DNA of 64,000 nt from Staphylococcus sp. 17KM0847 (GCF_013463155.1 NZ_CP040781.1:930001-994000); one strand, 5' to 3'. Counted from the first letter of the stretch, positions 39,657 to 52,360 are shown. Made by a program: numbers and translations. The notes: generated by a model from the letters alone, not told the origin.

Positions 39657-41863
39657 TTTATATCTTAATCGCTTATATTTTAGGACAACTGGCTTATCAT
39701 CATACCTTAACCTCTCTATTTATCGCGAGTCTTATGTTTATAAGTATGATGATAAAGCATTATCGTGTTTTGTTTATCTGTTTGGTGTTGTTCACTATAA
39801 TCATTGGGTATGCCATAGAGCAATATATGATACATCCATATGTAGGACATCATACATTATCGACAATATCAACGAAACAACGGACACACTTACATTTTGA
39901 TACCTTACCAGTAATAACAGGGCAGCAAATGATAGCAAATGCAAGTGTGAATGGTGAACGTTATCGATTTACACTATATAATGTAGGGGATACAATTAGA
40001 GCTTTAGATGCTGCCTTCTGGTCTACGCATGTATGCGAAGTTGAAGCGACTTTGAAACCTCCTCAACAAATTGGACAAACAGGTTATATCAGTGTAAATA
40101 CGATGGATATTTCGCAATGCAAACCTTACAAGACAACATCGCTACATCTGCATATTCAGCAAATTCGTAATAAAATCATTGAGAATATTAGAAATGAGCA
40201 GTTACCGGGAAGCCAGTATATTATTGCTGTATCCACTGGTTTTACAGATTTTATATCGCAGGCGGAAAAACAACAATTTAGAGATTTGGGTATTTCGCAT
40301 TTATTAGCTGTCAGTGGCACACATGTCGGTATTTTGACTGCATTGTTTTATAGGATAGGGAAAAGACTCCCTCTTCCTATTTTTATTACTCAAATGCTTC
40401 TTCTTTTGATATTACCTTGTTTTCTAATCTTTTCAGGTGCTACTCCAAGTGCAGAACGCTCCGTCATTATGGCGATGCTCGCTATTTTATTATCAAGTTA
40501 TATAAAGATTGTAGGATTACATATTTTATGTTTATCTTATATACTTATTTCCGTTTATCAGCCTGAACTCCATTTTCATATTGGATTTCAATTTTCATTT
40601 TCTATCTGTTTTTTACTTATCTTATTACAACAAACTTATATGAAACAACATTTAGGGATACGTTTATTTTTATCGAGTTTTGTTGCTTTACTAGGGACGC
40701 TTCCTATAAGTTATCAGCACTTTAACGAGATACAATGGTTAAGCGTATTGACCAACTTCTTTTTTATTCCGCTGTATAGTCTTTGTATTATACCTATGTC
40801 TTTTTTAACTGTAATGATTGCATGGATAAGTCCTTCGCTATTATCTCTTTTTAATTACCCATTCTCACTCTTTTTTCAAATACAATCAAAGTTGATCGCA
40901 CTTTTTTATCCTTTGACCCAATGGAAGATGATTATAGCAGATTTAGGTGAAATCGGTTATGTACTTATTATTGTATTTGTTGTGATATGTTGCTTTTTAT
41001 TGTCTAAAAGAAAGTTTAAAATATGTCTGATTATGGTCAGTTTATTGATGATCGTAAATCATGTGTGTTATCCGGAATATCAAAATAGGATGACTGTAAT
41101 AGATGTTGGACAAGGAGATGCAACATTATTTGAAACGGCCACAGGTGAAACTTTGATGATAGATACTGGAGGAGAAAGGGAAGAAAGTCAATATAAACAT
41201 CGTACATCTATTACGGATGCTAAAACATATCCATTATTAAAAAAGAGAGGGATTCGATGCATTGATTATTTAGTTATTACACACCCACACGCAGATCATA
41301 TTGGAGAACTTCCTAATTTAGCAAATAAGTTAAAAATCCGTAATATTATGATTAATCCTAATCGTTTTGATGAATACTATTTTAAAGTGGTAAAGAATGT
41401 GTGTGAAAGTGAAGGCGCAAAGCTGATATCATATTTAGACCAACAATATTTGAAGTTAGGCGATTTTCAATTTTCTTTTTTAAATACAGACATTGATTTG
41501 AGTGATGACTTAAATGAACATTCAATTATAACGTCCGTACAAATTAAACAATACCATCTTTTATTAATGGGGGATGCAACAATAGCAAACGAAGATAAGT
41601 TAATTGAAAATTACACATTGCCTAAAGTAGATATTTTAAAAGTCGGTCACCATGGAAGTAAAACAAGTAGTTCAGAAAAGTTTTTAGATACGATACATCC
41701 TGATATTGCATTGATTTCCGCTGGGAAGTCTAATTTATATCGCCTTCCAAGCCCTATCATTATAGATCGATTGCAAGAACGTCATATTCAAACCTATAAT
41801 ACAGCAGATCATCATCATATTGTTGTACATTTTGATAAAACGTATAAATTATATCGGGAATGA
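39653..41863 (+). CDS. comEC: DNA uptake channel protein ComEC/Rec2
   Basis: The 736-residue polytopic protein forms the channel for single-stranded DNA during transformation. It has an N-terminal membrane pair, an extracellular OB-like DUF4131 region and the competence domain (LGISHLLAVSGTHVGIL near 210-226). Many helices follow, then a C-terminal metallo-beta-lactamase-type nuclease domain with THPHADHIGE near residue 543 and KVGHHGSKTSSS. The reading frame is unbroken, so the machinery could be functional. It overlaps comEB by 4 bp. Confidence 0.93.
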   Translation: MIYILIAYILGQLAYHHTLTSLFIASLMFISMMIKHYRVLFICLVLFTIIIGYAIEQYMIHPYVGHHTLSTISTKQRTHLHFDTLPVITGQQMIANASVNGERYRFTLYNVGDTIRALDAAFWSTHVCEVEATLKPPQQIGQTGYISVNTMDISQCKPYKTTSLHLHIQQIRNKIIENIRNEQLPGSQYIIAVSTGFTDFISQAEKQQFRDLGISHLLAVSGTHVGILTALFYRIGKRLPLPIFITQMLLLLILPCFLIFSGATPSAERSVIMAMLAILLSSYIKIVGLHILCLSYILISVYQPELHFHIGFQFSFSICFLLILLQQTYMKQHLGIRLFLSSFVALLGTLPISYQHFNEIQWLSVLTNFFFIPLYSLCIIPMSFLTVMIAWISPSLLSLFNYPFSLFFQIQSKLIALFYPLTQWKMIIADLGEIGYVLIIVFVVICCFLLSKRKFKICLIMVSLLMIVNHVCYPEYQNRMTVIDVGQGDATLFETATGETLMIDTGGEREESQYKHRTSITDAKTYPLLKKRGIRCIDYLVITHPHADHIGELPNLANKLKIRNIMINPNRFDEYYFKVVKNVCESEGAKLISYLDQQYLKLGDFQFSFLNTDIDLSDDLNEHSIITSVQIKQYHLLLMGDATIANEDKLIENYTLPKVDILKVGHHGSKTSSSEKFLDTIHPDIALISAGKSNLYRLPSPIIIDRLQERHIQTYNTADHHHIVVHFDKTYKLYRE

Positions 41864-41907
41864 AGGTTTATATTCTGATTTCATTTACATCGCCCTGTCA
41901 AAAATCG

Positions 41908-41916
41908 TGTTATAAT
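41908..41916 (+). promoter_or_regulatory. extended -10 promoter of holA
   Basis: TGTTATAAT (41908-41916) is an extended -10 element 34 bp upstream of the holA start, within the short gap after comEC. No well-placed -35 box is visible. Confidence 0.5.
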
Positions 41917-41949
41917 AAAGAAATATTGATGTACGAAAGGGAGTATAAC

Positions 41950-42942
41950 ATGGCACAATTGCATGTTGTTTATGGAGAAGTCCCAGAACTCATTGAAAAA
42001 AAGAGTGAGCAGCTCATTGAAGGTTATTTAGTGGACGAGCCTAAAGATGATTTTAATTTTGTTAAATATAATTTGTATGATACCGAAATAAATATCATCC
42101 TTGAAGAAGCAATGACTTTACCTTTTTTCTCGAATAAAAAAGTCGTATTAGTTCAAAACAGCTATATCTTCACTGGAGAAAAAGCACCTAAAGACGTACA
42201 GCCTAACACTGATGCATTATTGAAGTTTATTGAAAATGACAAAGGGGATTGTCTTATCATTTTTCAAGTAAATGCTACAAAGTTAGATGAACGGAAAAAG
42301 ATTGTTAAAGCATTGAAGAAGCATGCAACCATTAAAAAGATAGAGCAGTTTACAGAACAGGAAATGAAAAAATGGATTCAAACGCAACTTCATGAACAAT
42401 TTAAAGATATTAAACAAGATGCCTTAGATACATTGATTGAGTTAACAGGTATTCATTATCGCATCGTTCAACAAGAGTTGGAGAAGATACAGTTATTTAT
42501 TGGTGATCGTCCAACAATTACCAAAAGTGACGTCCAAACTATTGTTAATAGAAGTTTAGAACAAAATGTTTTTCTTTTAACAGATTATATCCAAAAAGGG
42601 CAAAAAGATCATGCGATTAGATTAATGAGGGATTTAGTTAAACTTAAAGAGGAACCGATTAAGTTGCTTGCTTTAATTACAAGTAATTATCGCTTGTATT
42701 ACCAAAGTAAAATATTGAGCACTAAAGGATATTCGGGTCAGCAAATTGCTCAGACAGTAGGTGTACATCCTTATCGTGTGAAGCTCGCATTACAACAAGC
42801 ACGTAAATATCATCTTACACAATTGCTTTCTATCATAGATGCATGTGCTGAAACGGATTATAAATTAAAATCTTCATACATGGATAGTGTATTAATTCTT
42901 GAACTTTTTATATTGAGTATAGGACAAAACTTTAAACAATAA
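41950..42942 (+). CDS. holA: DNA polymerase III subunit delta
   Basis: The 330-residue clamp-loader subunit opens the sliding clamp for loading. The N terminus AQLHVVYGEVPELIEKKSE and the segments EEAMTLPFFSNKKVVLVQN, NDKGDCLIIFQ and LYYQSKILS match Firmicutes HolA. ATG 41950 is set by AAAGGGAG 8-15 bp upstream; the open frame upstream reaches into the end of comEC and is not coding. Orthologues are always next to comEC in Bacillales. Confidence 0.92.
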   Translation: MAQLHVVYGEVPELIEKKSEQLIEGYLVDEPKDDFNFVKYNLYDTEINIILEEAMTLPFFSNKKVVLVQNSYIFTGEKAPKDVQPNTDALLKFIENDKGDCLIIFQVNATKLDERKKIVKALKKHATIKKIEQFTEQEMKKWIQTQLHEQFKDIKQDALDTLIELTGIHYRIVQQELEKIQLFIGDRPTITKSDVQTIVNRSLEQNVFLLTDYIQKGQKDHAIRLMRDLVKLKEEPIKLLALITSNYRLYYQSKILSTKGYSGQQIAQTVGVHPYRVKLALQQARKYHLTQLLSIIDACAETDYKLKSSYMDSVLILELFILSIGQNFKQ

Positions 42943-42980
42943 AGAAGCTGGAGATCACAAATGAGTTGTTAAAGTAGAAA

Positions 42981-43023
42981 AACCCCCAGTAACAAACGAA
43001 TTAAGCGTTTGTTACTGGGGGTT
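42981..43023 (-). terminator. terminator for rpsT (opposite to holA)
   Basis: A perfect 18-bp stem pairs AACCCCCAGTAACAAACG (42981-42998) with its complement at 43006-43023. The T-run is on the minus strand after the stem, so it mainly ends rpsT transcription. A second hairpin (CAATAACTCA with TGAGTTATTG, 43027-43051) lies between it and the rpsT stop. Confidence 0.88.
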
Positions 43024-43053
43024 GATCAATAACTCAGTACTTTGAGTTATTGA

Positions 43054-43302
43054 TTATTTTGCTGACATTAATTTTGATTTCATTCTATCAGCTTTGTTAG
43101 AATGAATTAAGTTCTTTTGCGCAGCTTTATCAATACGTTTGATTGCTTTGCTTACTAATTCTTGTTTATTATCAGCATTAGTTTCAATTGCTTTTTTAGC
43201 ACTTTTCACTGCTGAACGCATGTCATTTTTTTGAGAAATGTTTTGGTTCTCAGCTACTTGAGTTGTTTTTACACGTTTAATAGCAGATTTGATATTTGGC
43301 AT
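43054..43302 (-). CDS. rpsT: 30S ribosomal protein S20
   Basis: The 82-residue basic protein begins MPNIKSAIKRVKT and ends SKLMSAK. The start at 43302 is chosen for the conserved N terminus and for AGGAGGTG 6-13 bp upstream on the minus strand. S20 binds 16S rRNA. It is transcribed convergently with holA and divergently from lepA, the standard arrangement. Confidence 0.97.
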   Translation of the reverse strand: MPNIKSAIKRVKTTQVAENQNISQKNDMRSAVKSAKKAIETNADNKQELVSKAIKRIDKAAQKNLIHSNKADRMKSKLMSAK

Positions 43303-43462
43303 AGAAGACACCTCCTAGAATCATCTTGGTATCAAAATAAATTTGATTACAACAAAATTCATTCTATCAAATGTCTATACAATGTGCAATCATTAATTGA
43401 GTGCTTCACTTTATTTTTTTAACTTTTTACGATTTGAAGAGGTTAAGCATTGATACAGTGAG

Positions 43463-43491
43463 TTGCAATTGTACGCTAAAAACGTTATTAT
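43463..43491 (+). promoter_or_regulatory. putative SigmaA promoter of lepA
   Basis: TTGCAA (43463-43468) and TATTAT (43486-43491) are 17 bp apart, about 55 bp before the lepA start. Confidence 0.5.
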
Positions 43492-43545
43492 AGCAAAGAT
43501 GTAAAAGTTTTTATGGGTCAATCTTATGAAAGTGAGTAGGATATT

Positions 43546-45369
43546 ATGAATAATAGTGAGCGTTTAAATAGACGAAAAAATATTAGAAACTTTTCGATTA
43601 TCGCACATATCGATCATGGTAAATCGACATTAGCGGATCGAATTTTAGAAAATACTAAATCAGTAGAATCTCGCGAAATGCAAGCACAATTGCTAGATTC
43701 TATGGATTTAGAACGTGAGCGAGGCATTACGATTAAGTTAAATGCTGTACGCTTGAAATATGAAGCCAAAGATGGAGAAACTTATACTTTTCACTTGATT
43801 GATACGCCGGGACATGTCGACTTTACATATGAAGTCTCTCGTTCGCTAGCCGCTTGTGAAGGTGCGATTTTAGTTGTAGATGCTGCACAAGGTATTGAAG
43901 CTCAAACATTAGCTAACGTATATTTAGCACTGGATAATGATCTGGAACTGATCCCAGTTATTAATAAAATTGACTTGCCAGCCGCAGAACCAGAACGTGT
44001 GAAACAAGAAGTAGAAGATGTTATTGGTTTAGACCAGGATGATGCTGTACTTGCGAGTGCAAAATCTAATATCGGTATTGAAGAAATACTAGAAAAAATT
44101 GTCGAAATAGTACCTGCTCCAGATGGCGATCCTGCTGCCCCACTTAAAGCACTTATTTTTGACTCGGAATATGATCCCTATCGCGGTGTCATTTCATCCA
44201 TTCGTGTTGTAGATGGTGTTGTAAAACCGGGAGATCGCATTCAAATGATGGCAACTGGAAAAACATTCGAGGTCACAGAAGTAGGGATTAACACACCTAA
44301 ACAGCTACCAGTAGATGAATTAACGGTGGGAGATGTAGGCTATATTATTGCAAGTATTAAAAATGTAGATGATTCACGTGTTGGTGATACGATCACGCAT
44401 GCGAGTCACCCAGCAACAGAGCCGTTAAAAGGTTATAAAAAAATGAATCCAATGGTGTATTGTGGTCTCTTTCCAATTGATAATAAAGATTACAATGACT
44501 TGCGTGAAGCGCTTGAAAAGTTACAGCTTAATGATGCTTCACTCGAGTTTGAGCCAGAATCATCAAAGGCATTAGGTTTTGGTTATCGAACTGGATTTTT
44601 AGGTATGTTGCATATGGAAATTATTCAAGAACGTATTGAAAGAGAGTTTGGTATCGAATTAATTGCAACAGCACCATCTGTTATTTATACAGTGATTTTA
44701 AGAAATGGTGAGTCTATTCAAGTGGATAATCCAGCACAAATGCCAGAGCGAGACCAAATTGAAAAAGTGTTTGAACCTTATGTACGAGCAACGATGATGG
44801 TGCCTAATGATTATGTAGGTGCTGTAATGGAACTTTGTCAGCGCAAACGTGGTCAATTTATTACAATGGATTATTTAGATGATATTCGTGTAAACATTGT
44901 TTATGAATTGCCATTATCAGAGGTTGTTTTTGATTTCTTTGATCAATTGAAGTCGAATACAAAAGGATATGCTTCTTTTGATTATGAATTTATTGAGAAT
45001 AAAGAGAGTAACCTTGTTAAAATGGATATTTTATTAAATGGCGATAAGGTCGATGCGTTGAGCTTTATTGTCCATCGTGATTTTGCATATGATAGAGGTA
45101 AGGCACTTGTTGAAAAACTTAAAACATTGATTCCTAGACAGCAGTTTGAAGTGCCTGTTCAAGCAGCAGTAGGTCATAAAATTGTTGCACGTACAAACAT
45201 CAAATCAATGGGTAAAAACGTGTTGTCTAAGTGTTACGGTGGCGACATTAGTCGTAAGCGTAAATTGCTTGAAAAACAAAAAGCAGGTAAAGCTAAGATG
45301 AAAGCAGTCGGAAATGTTGAGATTCCACAAGACGCTTTCTTAGCTGTATTAAAAATGGATGAAGAATAA
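43546..45369 (+). CDS. lepA: elongation factor 4 (LepA), back-translocating GTPase
   Basis: The 607-residue translational GTPase has the G1 motif [15 protein letters not shown] at residues about 19-33, [16 protein letters not shown] and the C-terminal LepA-specific domain with [30 protein letters not shown] (quoted as family hallmark). It acts on stalled or mis-translocated ribosomes and in initiation. GTGAGTAGGAT precedes the ATG, but a strong ribosome-binding site is not clear. A hairpin follows the stop. Confidence 0.96.
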   Translation: MNNSERLNRRKNIRNFSIIAHIDHGKSTLADRILENTKSVESREMQAQLLDSMDLERERGITIKLNAVRLKYEAKDGETYTFHLIDTPGHVDFTYEVSRSLAACEGAILVVDAAQGIEAQTLANVYLALDNDLELIPVINKIDLPAAEPERVKQEVEDVIGLDQDDAVLASAKSNIGIEEILEKIVEIVPAPDGDPAAPLKALIFDSEYDPYRGVISSIRVVDGVVKPGDRIQMMATGKTFEVTEVGINTPKQLPVDELTVGDVGYIIASIKNVDDSRVGDTITHASHPATEPLKGYKKMNPMVYCGLFPIDNKDYNDLREALEKLQLNDASLEFEPESSKALGFGYRTGFLGMLHMEIIQERIEREFGIELIATAPSVIYTVILRNGESIQVDNPAQMPERDQIEKVFEPYVRATMMVPNDYVGAVMELCQRKRGQFITMDYLDDIRVNIVYELPLSEVVFDFFDQLKSNTKGYASFDYEFIENKESNLVKMDILLNGDKVDALSFIVHRDFAYDRGKALVEKLKTLIPRQQFEVPVQAAVGHKIVARTNIKSMGKNVLSKCYGGDISRKRKLLEKQKAGKAKMKAVGNVEIPQDAFLAVLKMDEE

Positions 45370-45375
45370 GCAGAT

Positions 45376-45408
45376 AAGCTCCCAATCATTACGACATGGG
45401 GGCTTATT
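45376..45408 (+). terminator. probable terminator of lepA
   Basis: AAGCTCCCA pairs imperfectly with TGGGGGCTT (45376-45405), followed by ATTTGTT. The T-run is weak, so read-through to hemW is likely. Confidence 0.55.
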
Positions 45409-45432
45409 TGTTAAGGAGGAAAAGTAATACCA

Positions 45433-46551
45433 ATGATTAAAAGCGCGTACATACATATTCCTTTTTGTGTAAAGATTTGCACATATTGTGACTTTAATAA
45501 ATATTTTATACAAAATCAGCCTGTCGATGACTATTTAAGTTGTTTGATTGAGGAGATGTCGTGGGTGGGCAAGAGAGAACTAGAAACACTATTTGTCGGA
45601 GGGGGTACACCCACGGCACTGTCTGTAAAACAACTCGAGCGTCTGCTTATTGCTATCAATGATCAATTTGATATTCATGGGGAATACACGTTTGAAGCAA
45701 ATCCAGATGAATTGACAGAAGAAAAGGTTGCATTGTTAAAACGATACGGTGTAAATCGCTTATCTTTAGGGGTTCAGACATTTGATCAAAAGTTACTAGA
45801 AACCTTGGGACGTAGCCATAAACGAGAGGATATTTTTAAAGCTGTTGAGAATGCACGAAAGTATGAAATCAAATCGATCAGCTTAGATTTGATGTATCAC
45901 CTTCCTGGTCAAACAATGGCGCAGTTGGATAATAGTTTGACAGAAGCATTATCGCTCCATGTCGACCATATTTCGAGTTATGGATTAATTTTGGAAAAGC
46001 AGACACAATTTTATAATTTATATCAAAAAGGACAGCTACAACTACCGGATGAAGATATTGGAGCTGATATGTACAATTTCATGGTTCAAAAGTTAGAGCA
46101 GCATGGTATGCATCAATATGAAATTTCTAACTTTGCTAAAATAGGTCATGCATCTGAACATAATAAGGTGTACTGGCGTAACGAAGAATATTTTGGTTTT
46201 GGTGCTGGTGCAAGTGGCTATGTCAATGGTGTAAGGTATACGAATATTAATCCTGTGAATCATTACATTGATAAAGTCACGCATAGTACACCTCCTATAT
46301 TGACAGAAACCACACCGAGTTTAGAAGAGCGCATAGAAGAAGAAATGTTTTTAGGATTACGAATGAATCAAGGCGTAGATAAAGAGCGTTTTGCAGTTAA
46401 GTTTGGTTGTGTGCTTGATGATTACTACAAAGAAGAAATCGATCAACTTGTTCAAAGACACCTTATTACGAATTCGCCAACGCATATTGCACTGACTTCT
46501 AAGGGACGTGTTATGGGTAATTCCGTTTTTGAAGCGTTTATTAAACTTTAG
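45433..46551 (+). CDS. hemW: radical SAM haem chaperone HemW
   Basis: The 372-residue radical SAM protein has the cluster cysteines C12, C16 and C19 in FCVKICTYCDFNKYF, then FVGGGTPTAL and the GVQTFDQ motif. HemW binds haem and transfers it to respiratory enzymes. The older name, oxygen-independent coproporphyrinogen oxidase, is misleading since the defining residues of HemN are missing. AAGGAGGA is 12 bp before the ATG, a slightly long spacing. It precedes the hrcA operon. Confidence 0.93.
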   Translation: MIKSAYIHIPFCVKICTYCDFNKYFIQNQPVDDYLSCLIEEMSWVGKRELETLFVGGGTPTALSVKQLERLLIAINDQFDIHGEYTFEANPDELTEEKVALLKRYGVNRLSLGVQTFDQKLLETLGRSHKREDIFKAVENARKYEIKSISLDLMYHLPGQTMAQLDNSLTEALSLHVDHISSYGLILEKQTQFYNLYQKGQLQLPDEDIGADMYNFMVQKLEQHGMHQYEISNFAKIGHASEHNKVYWRNEEYFGFGAGASGYVNGVRYTNINPVNHYIDKVTHSTPPILTETTPSLEERIEEEMFLGLRMNQGVDKERFAVKFGCVLDDYYKEEIDQLVQRHLITNSPTHIALTSKGRVMGNSVFEAFIKL

Positions 46552-46614
46552 CATAGAACTTCAAAATTATAAGCTTTAACATTGACTTATTTTGACCAAT
46601 TTGATAAATTATAA

Positions 46615-46641
46615 TTAGCACTTGAGATAAAGGAGTGCTAA
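46615..46641 (+). promoter_or_regulatory. CIRCE operator of the hrcA-dnaK operon
   Basis: TTAGCACTT, a 9-bp spacer, then GAGTGCTAA (46615-46641) is a CIRCE element with one mismatch in the left arm. It overlaps or directly follows a TATAAT at 46610-46615, so HrcA binding would block RNA polymerase. It lies 12 bp before the hrcA start and includes the ribosome-binding region. Confidence 0.95.
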
Positions 46642-46653
46642 TGAGGTGGAAAC

Positions 46654-47643
46654 ATGATTACTCAAAGGCAAATAAGTATTCTAAATGCAATTGTTGAAGA
46701 TTATGTTGAGTTAGGCCAGCCAATTGGCTCATCCACACTAATAAAGAGACACAATGTTCAAGTAAGTCCTGCGACAATCAGGAATGAAATGAAAATATTG
46801 GAGGAACAAAACCTTATTGAAAAAACACACTCCTCATCTGGAAGAGTTCCGTCTGAAGAAGGTTTTAGACTCTACGCAAATCAATTGTTAGAACAACCGA
46901 TGAGTCATGGCAAATATAGTGAGCTAAACCTCGGTGCATTGTTTAGTGCGCATCATTTTGATATTTCATCAACACTAGACAATTTAGCACAATTATTTTC
47001 TGATCAATCTCATTATACAACGCTGGTCGTAGGACCTGACCACACAAAGTCATCGATTATTGATATCCATCTTATGAAAGTCAATGCAAATCATATTATT
47101 GTTGTATTGATTCATCAGACAGGATATGTGAAGCATTTACATCTATCATCAAGTTTAGCATTAGATGATCATACAATTATTAAGTTATCTAATGTTATAT
47201 CTGAGAACCTTGAAGCGTTTCTTAAAGATGGTAATCAACATCATATCGATGCTTATCGGTTAATGGGATTTAACGACATAGAGGTAGCTGTTTTGCTCCA
47301 GATTTATTATTTAATTAAAAAGCACCTTGAGTCAGCAACGTCGCGCATTTATATGGGTGGCAAAGATCAGCTGATTGAAAGCTTAAATGAGCATACAGTT
47401 TCATCTATTCAACCCATATTGAAATATGTTGAATCTGATCATATTGCACAATTGATTCATCAAATGTCAGATTCACTGATAAATATACGCATTGGTTCGG
47501 AAATAGGGCATAATTTACAAGGGATTGCTATTGTAACAAGTCCCTATACACTTTCGAATGATTTACAAGGCTATGTTGCGGTCGTTGGTCCAGCAGCAAT
47601 GCGCTATCAAAATGTGATACAATTGCTCAATCGAATGAAGTAA
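46654..47643 (+). CDS. hrcA: heat-inducible transcription repressor HrcA
   Basis: The 329-residue repressor binds CIRCE and turns off dnaK and groE operons until unfolded proteins occupy the chaperones. The winged-helix N terminus reads [29 protein letters not shown] (quoted in part), and the segment [18 protein letters not shown] is the recognition region. The C terminus is the GAF-like dimerisation part. The gene is autoregulated by the CIRCE element directly upstream. GAGGTGG precedes the ATG. Confidence 0.96.
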   Translation: MITQRQISILNAIVEDYVELGQPIGSSTLIKRHNVQVSPATIRNEMKILEEQNLIEKTHSSSGRVPSEEGFRLYANQLLEQPMSHGKYSELNLGALFSAHHFDISSTLDNLAQLFSDQSHYTTLVVGPDHTKSSIIDIHLMKVNANHIIVVLIHQTGYVKHLHLSSSLALDDHTIIKLSNVISENLEAFLKDGNQHHIDAYRLMGFNDIEVAVLLQIYYLIKKHLESATSRIYMGGKDQLIESLNEHTVSSIQPILKYVESDHIAQLIHQMSDSLINIRIGSEIGHNLQGIAIVTSPYTLSNDLQGYVAVVGPAAMRYQNVIQLLNRMK

Positions 47644-47683
47644 CAGTATAACTATAACTGATACAGTGTATGGAGGTTTAGAA

Positions 47684-48286
47684 ATGACGGAAGAAAAAGA
47701 ACTACGTGAAGAAGAAACATCAAAAGATGCTGAGACGACAGACATCGAAACAGATACTGAAAAGACAGAAGTCGAAAGTAATACAGAAGATGTTGTTGAA
47801 GAGGTAGAAAGTGAAGAAAGCGAAGAAAGCACACTCGAACAACAAATTGAGACATTAAAATCTGAAGCAGATGCAGCTCAAGAAAAATATTTACGTCTTT
47901 ACGCAGAATTTGAAAATTATAAACGCCGTATTCAAAAAGAAGCGGATATTCAGAAAACATATCGTTCGCAACAAGTGCTAACAGATATTGTTCCGACATT
48001 AGATAATTTTGAAAGAGCTTTACAAATCGAAGGCGATGATGAGTCCTTTGTGTCACTCAAAAAGGGTGTCCAAATGGTTTATGATAGCTTGATAAAAGCA
48101 CTAGAAGAGAACGGTTTAGAACGTATTCAAACTAAAGGAGAACAGTTTGATCCGAATTATCATCAAGCGGTTATCCAAGATGATAATCCAGAGTTTGAAT
48201 CTGGTGCAATTACTGAAGAGCTTCAAACAGGTTATAAGTTAAAAGACCGTGTATTGAGAGCTTCTATGGTAAAGGTTAATCAATAG
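47684..48286 (+). CDS. grpE: nucleotide exchange factor GrpE
   Basis: The 200-residue co-chaperone exchanges ADP for ATP on DnaK. It has an acidic, disordered N-terminal region (about residues 1-50), a long dimerising coiled coil ([32 protein letters not shown] region) and a C-terminal beta domain with [18 protein letters not shown] and [13 protein letters not shown]. The ATG at 47684 has GGAGGT upstream. It is the second gene of the CIRCE operon. Confidence 0.95.
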   Translation: MTEEKELREEETSKDAETTDIETDTEKTEVESNTEDVVEEVESEESEESTLEQQIETLKSEADAAQEKYLRLYAEFENYKRRIQKEADIQKTYRSQQVLTDIVPTLDNFERALQIEGDDESFVSLKKGVQMVYDSLIKALEENGLERIQTKGEQFDPNYHQAVIQDDNPEFESGAITEELQTGYKLKDRVLRASMVKVNQ

Positions 48287-48331
48287 TTTTGACTAAAAAG
48301 ACTTAAATGTGTAAAATAATTATGTTTGTAA

Positions 48332-50176
<1,845 letters not shown>

Positions 50177-50214
50177 TTATTTATTCATATAGGTTGACTG
50201 AAACGGTCACTTAG

Positions 50215-50252
50215 AGGGGCTAGGACAATCATCGTCCCAGCCCCTTATTATT
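50215..50252 (+). terminator. terminator-like hairpin between dnaK and dnaJ
   Basis: AGGGGCTAGGAC (50215-50226) pairs with GTCCCAGCCCCT (50234-50245), followed by a weak T-rich tract. Partial termination here would make dnaK more abundant than the distal genes. Confidence 0.7.
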
Positions 50253-50282
50253 TATAAATTGTGATTGAAGGGAGAGAGTGCG

Positions 50283-51419
50283 TTGGCTAAAAGAGACTAT
50301 TATGAAGTGCTTGGACTATCAAAAGGTGCGTCAAAAGATGAAATTAAACGCGCATATCGTAAATTATCAAAAAAATATCATCCGGATATTAACAAAGAAG
50401 AAGGTGCGGATGAAAAGTTTAAAGAGATAAGTGAAGCATATGAAGTATTAAGTGATGAAAACAAGCGTGCAAATTATGATCAATTTGGTCATGCAGGTGC
50501 ACAAGGTGGATTTGGGCAAGGCTTCGGAGGTCAAGACTTTTCAGGTTTTGGTGGCGGTGCTGGCTTTGAAGATATTTTTAGTTCATTCTTCGGTGGTGCA
50601 CAACGTCAAAGAGATCCAAATGCTCCTAAAAAAGGTGACGATTTGCAATATACAATGACAGTTACATTTGAAGAAGCTGTCTTTGGTACAAAAAAAGAAA
50701 TTTCAGTTAGAAAAGAAGTTGTGTGTCATACATGTGATGGAGAAGGTGCCAAACCCGGAACTAAAAAGCATACATGTAGCTATTGTAATGGTGCAGGTCA
50801 TGTATCTGTTGAACAGAATACAATTCTAGGACGTGTTCGTACACAACAAGTATGTCCAGAGTGTAATGGATCAGGTCAACAATTTGATGAACCTTGTACG
50901 ACATGTCATGGTAAAGGAACTGAGATGAAAAATGTTAAACTAGAAGTAACCGTTCCTGAAGGTGTAGATAATGATCAACAAATTAGATTAGCAGGTCAAG
51001 GTTCACCGGGTGAAAACGGCGGTCCCGCTGGTGATTTATATGTTGTATTTCGTGTTAAACCTTCTGATCAGTTTACAAGAGAAGGCGATGATATTTTATA
51101 TCAACATTCTATTAACTTTGCCCAAGCAGCACTTGGTGATGAGATAAAAATCCCAACATTGAATGGTCATGTCATGCTTACTATTCCAGCAGGTACACAG
51201 TCTGGAAAACAATTCCGTTTAAAAGGTAAAGGGGTTAAAAACGTTCATGGCTATGGCTACGGTGATTTATTCGTCAATATTAAAGTGGTCACACCAACAA
51301 AATTAACAGATAAACAAAAAGAACTGTTAAAGGCTTTTGCAGAAGAGAGTGGCGACACAATTCAGGAACAACCAAGTAACTTTAAAGATAAAGCACGTCG
51401 TTTCTTCAAGGGAGATTAA
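50283..51419 (+). CDS. dnaJ: chaperone DnaJ (Hsp40)
   Basis: The 378-residue co-chaperone begins [10 protein letters not shown] after a TTG start, which matches the family N terminus; AGGGAGAG is 7 bp upstream. The J domain has the HPD motif in [12 protein letters not shown] near residue 33. A glycine/phenylalanine-rich linker follows, then four CxxCxGxG zinc repeats ([32 protein letters not shown]) and the substrate-binding C-terminal domains. It stimulates DnaK ATP hydrolysis. prmA follows 5 bp later. Confidence 0.96.
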   Translation: MAKRDYYEVLGLSKGASKDEIKRAYRKLSKKYHPDINKEEGADEKFKEISEAYEVLSDENKRANYDQFGHAGAQGGFGQGFGGQDFSGFGGGAGFEDIFSSFFGGAQRQRDPNAPKKGDDLQYTMTVTFEEAVFGTKKEISVRKEVVCHTCDGEGAKPGTKKHTCSYCNGAGHVSVEQNTILGRVRTQQVCPECNGSGQQFDEPCTTCHGKGTEMKNVKLEVTVPEGVDNDQQIRLAGQGSPGENGGPAGDLYVVFRVKPSDQFTREGDDILYQHSINFAQAALGDEIKIPTLNGHVMLTIPAGTQSGKQFRLKGKGVKNVHGYGYGDLFVNIKVVTPTKLTDKQKELLKAFAEESGDTIQEQPSNFKDKARRFFKGD

Positions 51420-51424
51420 TTGAG

Positions 51425-52360
51425 ATGAACTGGATAGAATTATCTGTAACGGTGAATGAAGAGGCTGAACTGATTGTAACTGATTTAATACAAGATATGG
51501 GATCCAATGGAGTAGCAATAGAAGATTCTAAAACGTTGACTCAAGAGCGGGAAGATCGTTATGGAGAAATATTTGATTTGGATCCGTCTGATTATCCAGA
51601 ACAGCATATGATTGTCAAAGGTTACTTTACTGAAGCGTCCTTTGATGATACGTGTATACAACAGTTATATAATACGTTGTGTGCACACAAACTTGTGAAT
51701 GAAGATATTGTTGAAGTTAAGACAAAAACAATTGCTGAGGCAGATTGGGAAAATGAATGGAAAAATTATTTTCATCCGTTCCAAGCCTCAGAGAAGTTTT
51801 ATATTGTTCCAAGTTGGGAAACGATTGATCAAAATGAGGATCATCTTTATATTGAACTTGATCCAGGTATGGCTTTTGGTACTGGAGATCATCCTACAAC
51901 AAGTATGTGCTTAAAGGCATTAGAACGTATTATCCAACCATCACACAGTGTTATAGATGTAGGGACAGGTTCAGGTATTTTGAGTATTGCGGCCCATTTA
52001 TTACAAGCTCAATCCGTTAAGGCTGTTGATTTGGATGAGATGGCGGTAAAGGTTGCTAAAGATAACTTCAAAAAAAATCACTGTGATACAGCGATTGAAA
52101 CAGCAACAGGTAATTTATTAACGCATGAGACAGATAAATACGATGTTGTCATCGCTAATATTTTAGCCCATATTATTGAACGTATGATCACGGATAGTTA
52201 TAAAACTTTAAATGATTCAGGTTATTTCATTGCATCTGGAATTATTGATGAGAAGTCCGAAACAATTCAACAACAGATGATGGCGGTTGGTTTCGAAATT
52301 GTTGATGTACAACATGACAATGGTTGGGTGTGCATTACTGCCCAGAAAGGAATGCCATAA
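51425..52360 (+). CDS. prmA: ribosomal protein L11 methyltransferase
   Basis: The 311-residue SAM-dependent enzyme methylates ribosomal protein L11. The N-terminal L11-binding domain starts MNWIELSVTVNEEAE. The catalytic part has LDPGMAFGTGDHPTTSMCL near 142-160, SAM motif I VIDVGTGSGILSIAA near 178-192 and the NILAH motif. It sits between dnaJ and rsmE in a conserved order; its stop overlaps the rsmE start by one base. Confidence 0.95.
   Translation: MNWIELSVTVNEEAELIVTDLIQDMGSNGVAIEDSKTLTQEREDRYGEIFDLDPSDYPEQHMIVKGYFTEASFDDTCIQQLYNTLCAHKLVNEDIVEVKTKTIAEADWENEWKNYFHPFQASEKFYIVPSWETIDQNEDHLYIELDPGMAFGTGDHPTTSMCLKALERIIQPSHSVIDVGTGSGILSIAAHLLQAQSVKAVDLDEMAVKVAKDNFKKNHCDTAIETATGNLLTHETDKYDVVIANILAHIIERMITDSYKTLNDSGYFIASGIIDEKSETIQQQMMAVGFEIVDVQHDNGWVCITAQKGMP

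Noticed and set aside
41860..41949. N-terminal extension of HolA from 41860
   Set aside because: It overlaps the end of comEC and the extended -10 promoter at 41908; the ATG at 41950 has a good ribosome-binding site.
46615..46641. The inverted repeat before hrcA as a terminator of hemW
   Set aside because: It matches CIRCE in sequence and spacing and has no T-run.
47563..48056. Minus-strand frames opposite grpE
   Set aside because: Serine- or leucine-rich shadows of the acidic grpE sequence without ribosome-binding sites.
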